DNA of 6,128 bases from NCBI GenBank assembly GCA_905216045.1, contig CAJMSL010000115.1, forward strand, positions 1 through 6,128, written 5' to 3'. The notes under the pieces were generated by a model, which saw only the letters and a program-made list of their open reading frames with translations, made no database searches and was not told where the DNA came from. The DNA comes from an uncultured bacterium. Its GTDB lineage: Bacteria; Actinomycetota; Coriobacteriia; Coriobacteriales; Coriobacteriaceae. Positions 1 to 5,424 of the stretch are shown here, one piece after another; positions within the stretch are counted from its first letter, which is position 1, and each line of letters begins with the position of its first letter. The position numbers and the translations under genes are program-made.

Positions 1-978
1 GCCCTCGTGGCTCAGGCCAAGGATGCCCATGAGTTGGCGGATAACATCGTCGCTCCCTACGCGCCCTACAGCATGCTCGAGCAGTGCCAGAAGAAGGAGA
101 TCTTCTACGAGCTGTGCGAGAAGCATGGCGTGCCTTATCCGCATACCTTTACCTTCACCATGGCGATGCTGAACGCCCAGGGTGAGGCGCCTGCCGAAGT
201 GCTCGACCAGATTGATTTTACCTACCCGATGATTCTGAAGCCTTCTGACGGCATCATGTGGTGGCAGCACGAGTTCGAGGGCCAGAAGAAGGCCTATGAG
301 ATTGCCGACCGCGCCGAGCTGGAACAGGTCATTCGCGATTCGTATGCCAGCGGCTACACTGACGACCTGATCTTGCAGGATCGCGTGCCCGGCAACGACG
401 AGTACATGCGCGTGCTCACCAGCTATTCCGACCGCAACGGCAAGGTGCGCATGATGTGCCTGGGCCATGTGCTGCTCGAGGAGCATCAGCCTCACGGCGT
501 CGGCAACCACGCCTGTATCATCCCCGAGCCCAATGACGAGCTCATGGGCGGCGTGCGCAAGCTACTCGAGGACCTTCACTTTGTGGGCTATTCCAACTTT
601 GACGTTAAGTACGACGAGCGCGACGGCTCGTTTAAGTTCTTCGATTTCAACACGCGCCAGGGCCGCAGCAACTACTATGTCACTAACAGTGGCTTTAACG
701 TTGCCAAGTATGTGGTGGACGAGTATGTGTTCAACCGCCCGTTTGAGCCGGAGTTTGTGACGGCGCAGGACGAGGCGCTGTGGATGGTCGTCCCAGTGGG
801 CGTCGTCGACAAGTACGTCAAGGATCCCGAGCTGCGCGCTAAGGTGCATCGCCTGGACAAGGAAGGCAAGGGCGCCGACCCTTCGTTTATGAAGGGCGAC
901 TTTGTCTTTAACCGCTGGCTGCGCATGTGGCACACCAAGCTGCGCCACTTTAAGCTGTTCAAGACGTATTACAAGTAG
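1..978 (+). CDS. ATP-grasp ligase, D-aspartate ligase-like (5' end cut by window edge)
   Basis: The reading frame is open from base 1 (Ala-Leu-Val...), so the start lies upstream and 325 C-terminal residues are visible. The GTG at 7 has no visible support as a start. The fold is ATP-grasp: K80 in YPMILKPSDG is the likely nucleotide-binding lysine, ILQDRVPG lies near 124-131, and NFDVKYD then FDFNTRQGRS (D201, D215, N217, R219) fit the Mg-ATP and carboxylate site. MCLGHVLLEEH with GVGNHA recalls, from memory, the Enterococcus faecium D-aspartate ligase family, which adds D-Asp to the residue-3 amine of the UDP-MurNAc-pentapeptide to build the wall cross-bridge. The next gene is an aspartate/glutamate-type racemase, which could supply D-Asp and so supports this reading. 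The basic, aromatic C-terminus (RWLRMWHTKLRHFKLFKTYYK region) might touch the membrane. ATP-grasp class is firm; D-Asp as substrate is inferred. Another amino-acid ligase remains possible. Confidence 0.8.
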   Translation, partial: ALVAQAKDAHELADNIVAPYAPYSMLEQCQKKEIFYELCEKHGVPYPHTFTFTMAMLNAQGEAPAEVLDQIDFTYPMILKPSDGIMWWQHEFEGQKKAYEIADRAELEQVIRDSYASGYTDDLILQDRVPGNDEYMRVLTSYSDRNGKVRMMCLGHVLLEEHQPHGVGNHACIIPEPNDELMGGVRKLLEDLHFVGYSNFDVKYDERDGSFKFFDFNTRQGRSNYYVTNSGFNVAKYVVDEYVFNRPFEPEFVTAQDEALWMVVPVGVVDKYVKDPELRAKVHRLDKEGKGADPSFMKGDFVFNRWLRMWHTKLRHFKLFKTYYK

Positions 979-987
979 ATGAGCGCG

Positions 988-1040
988 GCGCCCGTCCGGT
1001 TTGCATCGGGCGGGCGCGGGTATGATACGCGCAATTGCGC
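988..1040 (+). promoter_or_regulatory. GC-rich hairpin, possible -10 box and palindrome before the racemase
   Basis: The 84-base gap between ligase stop and racemase start holds three signals. Arms 988-998 and 1007-1017 form an 11-bp GC-rich stem with one G-T wobble and an 8-base loop. TATGAT at 1021-1026 is a good -10 match, but no convincing -35 lies at the right distance. GCGCAATTGCGC at 1029-1040 is a perfect 12-base palindrome near the expected transcription start. No T-run follows the hairpin, so it is not a standard terminator. The racemase may have its own promoter as well as ligase read-through. Confidence 0.35.
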
Positions 1041-1062
1041 AAGCGTCACCAAGGAGGCGGCG

Positions 1063-1809
1063 ATGGAAAAGCTGGGAGTTATCGGCGGCATGGGCGCCGA
1101 GGCCACGTCGTATTACTACGACCAGGTGGTGCGTCATACGGCTGCTGCCTGCGATCAGGAACATATCGACATGGTGGTACTCTCCAAGTCGACCATGCCC
1201 GACCGCACGCTGGCCATTAAGACCGGCGAGCATGCCAAGCTGCTGGCGACCATGAAAGAGTGCGCCCAGGCACTCGAGTCGCTGGGCTGTGCACACATTG
1301 CCATTCCCTGCAACACGTCGCACTACTTCTACGACCAGATCCAGTCGTTTACGAAGGTGCCGATTATCCACATGCCGCGTGAGTCGGTGCGCTATGCCCT
1401 TGCGGGTGCGGTGATGGGGGAGTGCGAGTTCGACCCCAACCTGAGTATGCCGGCCGAGCCGGTGCATAAGATCGGCATCATGGGCACCGATGGCACCGTG
1501 GGCGCGGGCGTCTACGGCCGCGAATGTAAGGCTGCGGGTGTTGAGGTCGTCTATCCCAGCGAGAAACGTCAGAACGATGTGATGTCGCTTATCTACGATG
1601 ATGTGAAGGCCGGACGTGAGCCCGATATGGATAAGTTCGACCGCGTGATGTGGGAGTTCGCCCGTAGCGGCTGCGACCGCGTCATTCTGGCCTGCACCGA
1701 GCTCTCGGTGCTGCAGAAGTACCGAGAGATGCCTGAGATCACCCTCGACGCCATGGACGTCCTGGTGCGCGAATCCATCATCCGCAGCGGCGCCCCCTAC
1801 CGCCTCTAG
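1063..1809 (+). CDS. Aspartate/glutamate-type racemase (cofactor-independent)
   Basis: This 248-residue protein belongs to the PLP-independent Asp/Glu racemase family, which interconverts L and D forms with two cysteines acting as acid and base. Both are present in family contexts: C83 in AIPCNTSHYFYD and C211 in ILACTELSVL. The N-terminus MEKLGVIGGMGAEAT is the typical opening strand and Gly-rich turn. Length is normal for an aspartate racemase. The ATG at 1063 is chosen because AAGGAGG at 1051-1057 sits 5 bases upstream; an in-frame ATG at 979 touches the previous stop, lacks an SD and would add 28 unlike-family residues. An extra segment near 119-133 (GECEFDPNLSMPAEP) separates the two lobes. 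Next to a D-Asp-ligase-like gene, the likely product is D-aspartate for peptidoglycan cross-bridges, as in the E. faecium ligase-racemase pair (recalled). Glutamate or another acidic amino acid cannot be excluded by sequence alone. Confidence 0.88.
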   Translation: MEKLGVIGGMGAEATSYYYDQVVRHTAAACDQEHIDMVVLSKSTMPDRTLAIKTGEHAKLLATMKECAQALESLGCAHIAIPCNTSHYFYDQIQSFTKVPIIHMPRESVRYALAGAVMGECEFDPNLSMPAEPVHKIGIMGTDGTVGAGVYGRECKAAGVEVVYPSEKRQNDVMSLIYDDVKAGREPDMDKFDRVMWEFARSGCDRVILACTELSVLQKYREMPEITLDAMDVLVRESIIRSGAPYRL

Positions 1810-1820
1810 CTGCCGACCCG

Positions 1821-1866
1821 CCAAAAAGGGACAGGTTTATTTTGGTAGGTTTTATCTGTGAAACAG
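1821..1866. repeat. Possible short dispersed repeat (gggacaggttta type)
   Basis: An AT-rich stretch holds AAAAAGGGACAGGTTTATTT (from 1823), followed by a small hairpin, CTGT-gaa-ACAG at 1856-1866. The words gggacag and GTTTGGGACAGTCTTT recur at 4496-4511 beside the REP-like palindrome. I recall similar motifs as dispersed elements near REP-type (RAYT-linked) sequences. With one copy of this form visible here, the repeat call is weak. Confidence 0.25.
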
Positions 1867-1867
1867 T

Positions 1868-1905
1868 AAAGGCCTCGGCTCGTTTGGTGCGAGCTGAGGC
1901 CTTTT
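1868..1905. terminator. Bidirectional intrinsic terminator between convergent genes
   Basis: Arms GGCCTCGGCTCG (1871-1882) and CGAGCTGAGGCC (1890-1901) pair over 12 bp with one G-T wobble around a 7-base loop. Flanking AAA (1868-1870) and TTT (1902-1904) extend the stem and supply a T-run on the plus strand. On the minus strand the stem is followed by TTTACTGTTT. It lies 58 bases after the racemase stop and 29 bases after the ecfT stop, so it probably ends both transcripts. Confidence 0.85.
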
Positions 1906-1933
1906 GCGTTGGGCGGTTGCTGTCGGTGGTGAA

Positions 1934-2680
1934 CTAGAACAGGAAGCCGATGGCGATGAGGGCGATGCTGACGATGAGCACGGCGATGTCCAGACCCTTG
2001 ATGGGGTAGCGCTTGTACGAGCTGGCGCGCGTACGCAGATAGAAGCCGCGCTGTTCTGCCGCCAAGGCTGTGGCATCGGTCTTGCCCACGCTCGAGATGA
2101 GCAGTGGCACGCACAGTGGCAGCATGAGCTTAAGCTTCTTGATGGGGTTCTTGGTGTCGTACTCGACGCCGCGTGCGGTCTGCGCCTCCATGATGGCGTT
2201 CATCTCCTGACCAAACACCGGCACAAAGCGCAGCGCCGTGGTAAAGGTGAAGGCATAGCGATACGGTACGTGCAGCACCTCGACGCAGGCGTTGGCAAGG
2301 TCGTTGAGCTTGGTCACCATGAGCATGAGGATGAGTGGTAACGCCACACCCAGCAGGCGCAGGCAGGCCTTCGATCCCGTGATGAGGCCCGTGTCGGTGA
2401 TAAAGCCCCATACTACGTTGCCATCGCGCATAAAGGCCAGCTGGAGCACCAGCATGATAAGCGCGAGCGGAATCAGCAACTTGAGCAGCGAGAGCAGACG
2501 GTCGACGACGCCGGCATAGGCACCCAGCGCAAGGGTGAGTGCCAAAAAGCCCAGCAGCGCCACGTAGGTGTCGGACAAGAAGATGCCGACGATGATGGCG
2601 GCGGCGAGGCCCAGTTTGACGACGGGATTCAGGCGATGCAGCAGCGTATCGCCCGGCATGTAGTCGATGACGTTAACCAC
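1934..2680 (-). CDS. ecfT: ECF transporter transmembrane coupling protein EcfT
   Basis: EcfT is the membrane scaffold that links the two ATPases to the substrate-binding S component in energy-coupling factor importers. The 248-residue product has hydrophobic segments at about 23-55, 63-83, 105-122 and 228-248. Two conserved Arg-Gly motifs lie in the cytoplasmic coupling helices: AQTARG (ARG at 169-171) and AAEQRGF (QRG at 210-212), which contact the ATPases. RFVPVFGQEMNAIMEAQ before the first motif is also typical. The GTG at 2680 is chosen: AAGGAG at 2691-2696 lies 10 bases upstream, and the start VNVIDYMPGDTLLHRLNP matches the usual EcfT N-terminus. GTG overlaps the ecfA stop by 8 bases (GTGGTTAA), so translation is probably coupled. 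An ATG at 2713 would add 11 residues and is less likely. It is the last gene of the operon, with a terminator 29 bases beyond. Confidence 0.93.
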   Translation of the reverse strand: MVNVIDYMPGDTLLHRLNPVVKLGLAAAIIVGIFLSDTYVALLGFLALTLALGAYAGVVDRLLSLLKLLIPLALIMLVLQLAFMRDGNVVWGFITDTGLITGSKACLRLLGVALPLILMLMVTKLNDLANACVEVLHVPYRYAFTFTTALRFVPVFGQEMNAIMEAQTARGVEYDTKNPIKKLKLMLPLCVPLLISSVGKTDATALAAEQRGFYLRTRASSYKRYPIKGLDIAVLIVSIALIAIGFLF

Positions 2681-4424
2681 GGTGGACCATCTCCTTGGTA
2701 ATTCGAACGACATCGGTGACCTCGCTCACCTGCGCAAAAGCGGGCGAGACGGAAGATGCCAGACGGCGCGAGAGTTCAATAACCTGGGGAGGCTCCACGT
2801 AGGCACGCCGCATGAGATCGATGTTCGAGAATAGCTCGTGCGTGCGGCCGCGGTCGAGGATGCGACCGTCGGCCATTACCACAATGCGCTCGGCAAAATC
2901 CGAGACGACTTCCATATCGTGGCAGACCATGATAACGGCGCAACCACGCTCGGCCATGGTGCGCACCGTTTCCATGACAGTCATGCACTCGCGGTAATCA
3001 AGGCCGCTCGTGGGCTCGTCGAGCACGACGATCTTGGGCTCAACCACTACGACGGAGGCAAGCGCCACCATTTGTCGCTGGCCGCGCGAAAGCGAGAACG
3101 GTGCCTCGTCGGCGGGCAGACCAAAGCGGTCGATGACCAGCTGGGCGCGACGCAGAGCCTCGGCGCGGTCCATGCCGTCCAGTTCCAAGCCAAAGGCGAC
3201 CTCGTCGAGCACGGTGTCCTTGCAGATCTGACGGTCGGGGTTTTGGAAGAGGGTTGCGACTTCGCGGGCGATACGGCTCGTGGGAACGGCTGCGGTATCC
3301 AGTCCCGTGACGCGCACGCTGCCCGAGGCGGGCTTAAGCAGGCCCGTGAGCAGCTTGGTGAGCGTGGTCTTGCCGGCGCCGTTTTGGCCGACGATGCCCA
3401 CGAGCTCGCCAGGATAGAGCGTCAGGCTAAGGTCGTGTACGGCGGCGCCGCCATTGGGGTAGGCAAACTCAACATGGTCGAAGGTGAGTACGGGTTCGGC
3501 GTCCTTGGCATGAGGACGCAACGACGGTGCATGCGGGGAACCGGCGGGTGCCTGGGCTTCGATGGCCGCGTGTGCGGGGTCGACGATGCCCGAAATCAGG
3601 CGCTCAGCCTCATCGACATCCAAGCAGGGGGTACCGCTTACCAGGCCATCGGTTTGGAGGCTATTGAAGATACGCGTGACGCGAGGGCAGTCGACGCCGA
3701 TGGCACGGAGCTCGTCGGTATGCGCGAAGACCTCGTGTGGCTCGCCCTGCAGCGCGATTTCGCCATGGTTGAGCACGAACACGCGGTTGCAGTACTCCGA
3801 GAGCAGGGCGACTTTTTGTTCAACGACGACGATGGTGATTCCAAGTGCGCGGTTTGCCTCACGCAGCGTCTCGAAGACCAACGTGGAGCTAGCGGGGTCG
3901 AGTGCCGCGGTGGGCTCGTCGAGAACCAAGACGCGCGGACGCATGGCGAGGATGGCGGCGATGGCTACCTTTTGCTTCTGTCCGCCCGAGAGGGTGGCGA
4001 TTTCGCGGTCGCGCAGGTCGCTGATGCCGACGGTCTCGAGCGTTTCGCTCACGCGCCGCTCGATCTGGTCGTGGGGAACGCCAAAGTTCTCGAGGCCAAA
4101 GAGCATCTCGTCCTCGACGACCGAGGCGACCATCTGCGTGTCGATATCCTGCAGCACACTGCCGACGATTTGCGACACGTCGGTCAGCGAGACCTCGCAG
4201 GTGTCGTGGCCGTCAACTAACACGGAGCCATAAAAGGCGCCGGTGTAGTGGTGAGGTACGGCGCCCGACAGACAGGCGGCAAGTGTGGACTTACCGGCGC
4301 CCGAGGGCCCGATGATGCCGATGAAATCTCCCTTGTTCACGCTGAGCGAAACGTGGCTGAGCGCCTGCTCGGCTTGCGTGCCATAGGAGAACGAGACATC
4401 GTCGACGTTGATGATCGTTTCCAT
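2673..4424 (-). CDS. ecfA: Fused double ATPase of an ECF transporter (EcfA-EcfA')
   Basis: This 583-residue protein holds both cytoplasmic ATPases of an ECF importer in one chain. NBD1 (about 1-240): Walker A GPSGAGKS (39-46), Q-loop Q92, signature LSGGQ (145-149), Walker B VLVLDEP (165-171). NBD2 (about 311-545): Walker A GQNGAGKT (346-353), Q394, signature LSRGQ (445-449), Walker B IVVLDEP (465-471), switch His H502. A linker rich in Ala and Pro (about 283-308) joins them, and a 40-residue tail follows NBD2. Separate EcfA and EcfA' genes are more common; fused forms also occur. NBD1 has Q203 (VVEQK) where the switch His is expected. With the variant LSRGQ, this puts both departures in the same composite ATP site. 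The ATG at 4424 has GAAAGG 5 bases upstream. It lies 106 bases after the S-component stop, with a REP-like palindrome in the gap, and overlaps ecfT. A complete S-A-A'-T operon suggests a dedicated transporter. Confidence 0.95.
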   Translation of the reverse strand: METIINVDDVSFSYGTQAEQALSHVSLSVNKGDFIGIIGPSGAGKSTLAACLSGAVPHHYTGAFYGSVLVDGHDTCEVSLTDVSQIVGSVLQDIDTQMVASVVEDEMLFGLENFGVPHDQIERRVSETLETVGISDLRDREIATLSGGQKQKVAIAAILAMRPRVLVLDEPTAALDPASSTLVFETLREANRALGITIVVVEQKVALLSEYCNRVFVLNHGEIALQGEPHEVFAHTDELRAIGVDCPRVTRIFNSLQTDGLVSGTPCLDVDEAERLISGIVDPAHAAIEAQAPAGSPHAPSLRPHAKDAEPVLTFDHVEFAYPNGGAAVHDLSLTLYPGELVGIVGQNGAGKTTLTKLLTGLLKPASGSVRVTGLDTAAVPTSRIAREVATLFQNPDRQICKDTVLDEVAFGLELDGMDRAEALRRAQLVIDRFGLPADEAPFSLSRGQRQMVALASVVVVEPKIVVLDEPTSGLDYRECMTVMETVRTMAERGCAVIMVCHDMEVVSDFAERIVVMADGRILDRGRTHELFSNIDLMRRAYVEPPQVIELSRRLASSVSPAFAQVSEVTDVVRITKEMVHRG

Positions 4425-4440
4425 GGATACCTTTCATAGT

Positions 4441-4511
4441 CATTGGGGATGTTCTTACATGACTAGTCGTTTAAGAACGTCCCCAAAAGCTAGTCGTTTG
4501 GGACAGTCTTT
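4441..4511. repeat. REP-like palindromic element between the S-component gene and ecfA
   Basis: Arms 4443-4457 (TTGGGGATGTTCTTA) and 4472-4486 (TAAGAACGTCCCCAA) pair over 15 bp with one G-T wobble around a 14-base loop. The loop contains the perfect palindrome GACTAGTC (4461-4468). The word CTAGTCGTTT recurs directly at 4463-4472 and 4490-4499, the second followed by GGGACAGTCTTT. No T-run follows on either strand, so it is not an ordinary terminator. Form and position (intergenic, within an operon, about 17 bases upstream of the ecfA start) fit a REP-type element of the kind spread by RAYT transposases. It could also act as an mRNA processing or stability hairpin that sets the S to A/T ratio. 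Confidence 0.6.
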
Positions 4512-4530
4512 ACCGATGGGGCACTGTGGG

Positions 4531-5103
4531 TTAGTTGAGCTTCAGGGCCTTCTGGATAGGCAGGTAGAGGGCGCCGACCAGAATGGCGTTAAAGACGGCG
4601 GTCATGGCGACGACGGGCAACATGGCGGCGGCGAGCTCGCCGACCACGCCGAGCATTGCCATCTTGATGACCATGAAGATGACGCCGGAGACAAAGGTGG
4701 TCAGGAAGGTTGCGACAATGGCGATCGCGGGCTTGACCTGACCGTTCTTGCCAGCGGCGTTGACGATGCCGGCCATGAGCATGGCGGCGATGCCCTCGGC
4801 GGCAAAATCGACGAACGGCGAAGTGGTGGTGATCTGGATCACGGCAGCCGAGATGAGGCCAATAACGAGCGCCTGGCCGATGTTGGGGCGAACGACCAGG
4901 ATGGTGAGGCAGAAGGCCGAGATGATGAACTCGGGGCTGATCATGCCGCCCGAGATGCCCGAGATGGCCTTGCCGACGGTGAAGTTGAGGATGAAGCCGG
5001 CAGCGAGCAGGATGGCGAGCAGGACGAGGGCGCGGACGTCGAGTTTGCCGCGGTCGGCGGTCTGGACGGTGCGGGGCTGGGCGGCGGTGGTGTTCTGAGA
5101 CAT
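4531..5103 (-). CDS. ECF-type S component, TrpP-like; probable tryptophan importer subunit
   Basis: A 190-residue very hydrophobic protein with about six membrane segments (near 23-41, 57-72, 76-96, 99-117, 125-148, 157-182), a basic N-terminal tail before the first (RGKLDVRALVLLAI) and a short C-terminal tail. This is the architecture of S components, the membrane proteins that bind the substrate in ECF importers. From memory the central part (ISPEFIISAF, then GLISAAVIQITTTSPFVDF) resembles Bacillus TrpP, a tryptophan transporter of this fold; I could not align it. The leader just upstream carries three tandem Trp codons and an attenuator, which independently points to tryptophan. The ATG at 5103 is chosen because GAAAGGAT lies 7 bases upstream; starting at 5133 would place the SD inside the coding frame. 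ecfA and ecfT follow in the same operon and would power it. S-component identity is strong; tryptophan specificity is inferred from regulation and resemblance. Confidence 0.8.
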   Translation of the reverse strand: MSQNTTAAQPRTVQTADRGKLDVRALVLLAILLAAGFILNFTVGKAISGISGGMISPEFIISAFCLTILVVRPNIGQALVIGLISAAVIQITTTSPFVDFAAEGIAAMLMAGIVNAAGKNGQVKPAIAIVATFLTTFVSGVIFMVIKMAMLGVVGELAAAMLPVVAMTAVFNAILVGALYLPIQKALKLN

Positions 5104-5180
5104 GGTGAAAATCCTTTCGGAATGGGGGTGCAAGAGAAATGTGGAGGCGCGTGATGCGAATGCGATCGGGCTCGAGATAG

Positions 5181-5211
5181 AAAAAGGCCCCCGGTCGAAA
5201 CCGGAGGCCTT
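5181..5211 (-). terminator. Attenuator terminator of the tryptophan leader
   Basis: On the minus strand GGCCTCCGGT (5209-5200), loop TTCG and ACCGGGGGCC (5195-5186) make a 10-bp stem with one wobble, extended by AA/TT pairs and followed by five T (5185-5181). It sits 36 bases after the leader-peptide stop and before the S-component gene. TCGACCG in the loop and 3' arm (5198-5192) is complementary to CGGTCGA in the leader (5260-5254); that pairing would prevent the terminator. Confidence 0.88.
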
Positions 5212-5260
5212 CCAATCACCTAGAGCGCAAAAACAGGCGTGAGGGACTCACTGTCGACCG
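5192..5260 (-). promoter_or_regulatory. Candidate antiterminator pairing of the Trp attenuator
   Basis: CGGTCGA at 5260-5254, within codons 19-21 of the leader peptide, can pair with TCGACCG at 5198-5192, which forms the loop and 3' arm of the terminator (7 bp plus one wobble). A ribosome stalled at the Trp codons (5286-5278) would cover to about 5274 and leave CGGTCGA free, favouring read-through. A ribosome at the stop codon (5250-5248) would cover it, favouring termination. A third element, GGCGTGA (5279-5273), can pair with TCACGCC (5242-5236), a possible pause or protecting hairpin. Helices were found by eye and energies were not computed. Confidence 0.65.
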
Positions 5261-5316
5261 ATCGTATTCGCATCACGCCACCACCAGTTGTTGAGAGACT
5301 TCATCGTGTTCTTCAT
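5248..5316 (-). CDS. Tryptophan-rich leader peptide of an attenuator (trpL-like)
   Basis: A 22-codon ORF, starting MKNTMKSL, contains LNNWWWRDAN: three consecutive UGG codons (codons 11-13, 5286-5278) in a peptide with no other Trp. AAAGGAG at 5331-5325 is a near-perfect SD, 8 bases before the ATG. Position and content fit the leader peptides of Trp attenuators in Actinobacteria and Proteobacteria. Translation itself is the sensor: shortage of charged tRNA-Trp stalls the ribosome at codons 11-13, while plentiful Trp lets it reach the TGA at 5250-5248, 36 bases before the terminator stem. Codons 14-21 double as RNA pairing segments. The peptide probably has no role of its own, though peptides of this class have been reported to act in trans in Sinorhizobium (peTrpL). 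It regulates the transporter genes downstream rather than trp biosynthesis genes, at least within this window. Confidence 0.88.
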   Translation of the reverse strand: MKNTMKSLNNWWWRDANTIGRQ

Positions 5317-5374
5317 GTTGGTGGCTCCTTTCGTGATGCCGTGGCGCGGTCGCACCTAGTTGCTGTTGCGCTGC

Positions 5375-5424
5375 ACTATAGCACAGCGAAGTGTGTGCGG
5401 GGAAATCTTTTTTAAAAAGATTTC
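5375..5424 (-). promoter_or_regulatory. Probable promoter of the Trp-leader and ECF operon
   Basis: On the minus strand TGCTATAGT (5383-5375) is an extended -10 (TGn plus TATAGT). The expected -35 region (about 5398-5405, CCCC-rich) is poor, which the TGn motif could offset. A perfect palindrome, GAAATCTTTTT-t-AAAAAGATTTC as read on the plus strand (5402-5424), lies at roughly -35 to -55, where an UP element or operator would sit. A GCACA/TGTGC inverted pair (5381-5385 and 5394-5398) fills the spacer. Transcription would start near 5368, about 50 bases before the leader ATG. Confidence 0.6.

Larger units (their letters stand above)
5149..5278 (-). repeat. 21-nt inverted repeat enclosing the attenuator terminator
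   Basis: Positions 5258-5278 and 5149-5169 are reverse complements at 20 of 21 positions; the one mismatch is A against C in the transcript. The first arm covers codons 13-20 of the leader peptide, directly after the Trp codons. The second lies downstream of the terminator T-run and 45 bases before the S-component start. After a small offset, CCTCCA near 5142-5147 could extend the pairing to the Trp codons themselves with one mismatch. The 88-base interior holds the leader stop codon and the whole terminator. The second arm is transcribed only on read-through, so the pairing cannot decide termination; its role is open. Confidence 0.85.

Noticed and set aside
979..1062. Longer racemase start at ATG 979
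   Set aside because: It adds 28 residues with no family resemblance, lacks an SD, and would be coded through the hairpin and palindrome; AAGGAGG points to 1063.
562..1824. Long minus-strand open frame opposite the ligase and racemase
   Set aside because: It is antisense to two convincing genes, its product is His/Arg/Ala-rich without any recognisable motif, and it arises from codon bias in GC-rich DNA.
2681..2713. Longer ecfT start at ATG 2713
   Set aside because: It adds 11 residues within the ecfA coding region; the SD and family N-terminus favour GTG at 2680, though this ATG cannot be fully excluded.
2838..4220. Long plus-strand open frame opposite ecfA
   Set aside because: It is antisense to a gene with all ABC ATPase motifs in order; the product has no domain-like pattern.
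4443..4486. Intrinsic terminator between the S gene and ecfA
   Set aside because: The stem is strong but no T-run follows on either strand, and ecfA and ecfT need read-through for the operon to work.
4408..5154. Plus-strand open frame opposite the S-component gene
   Set aside because: The product is a Gly/Asp-rich low-complexity string that mirrors the hydrophobic membrane protein on the other strand.
5149..5380. T-box or metabolite riboswitch upstream of the S-component gene
   Set aside because: No T-box core sequence (such as the conserved TGG-containing 14-base motif) or known aptamer pattern was seen; the translated Trp-codon ORF with terminator explains the region better.
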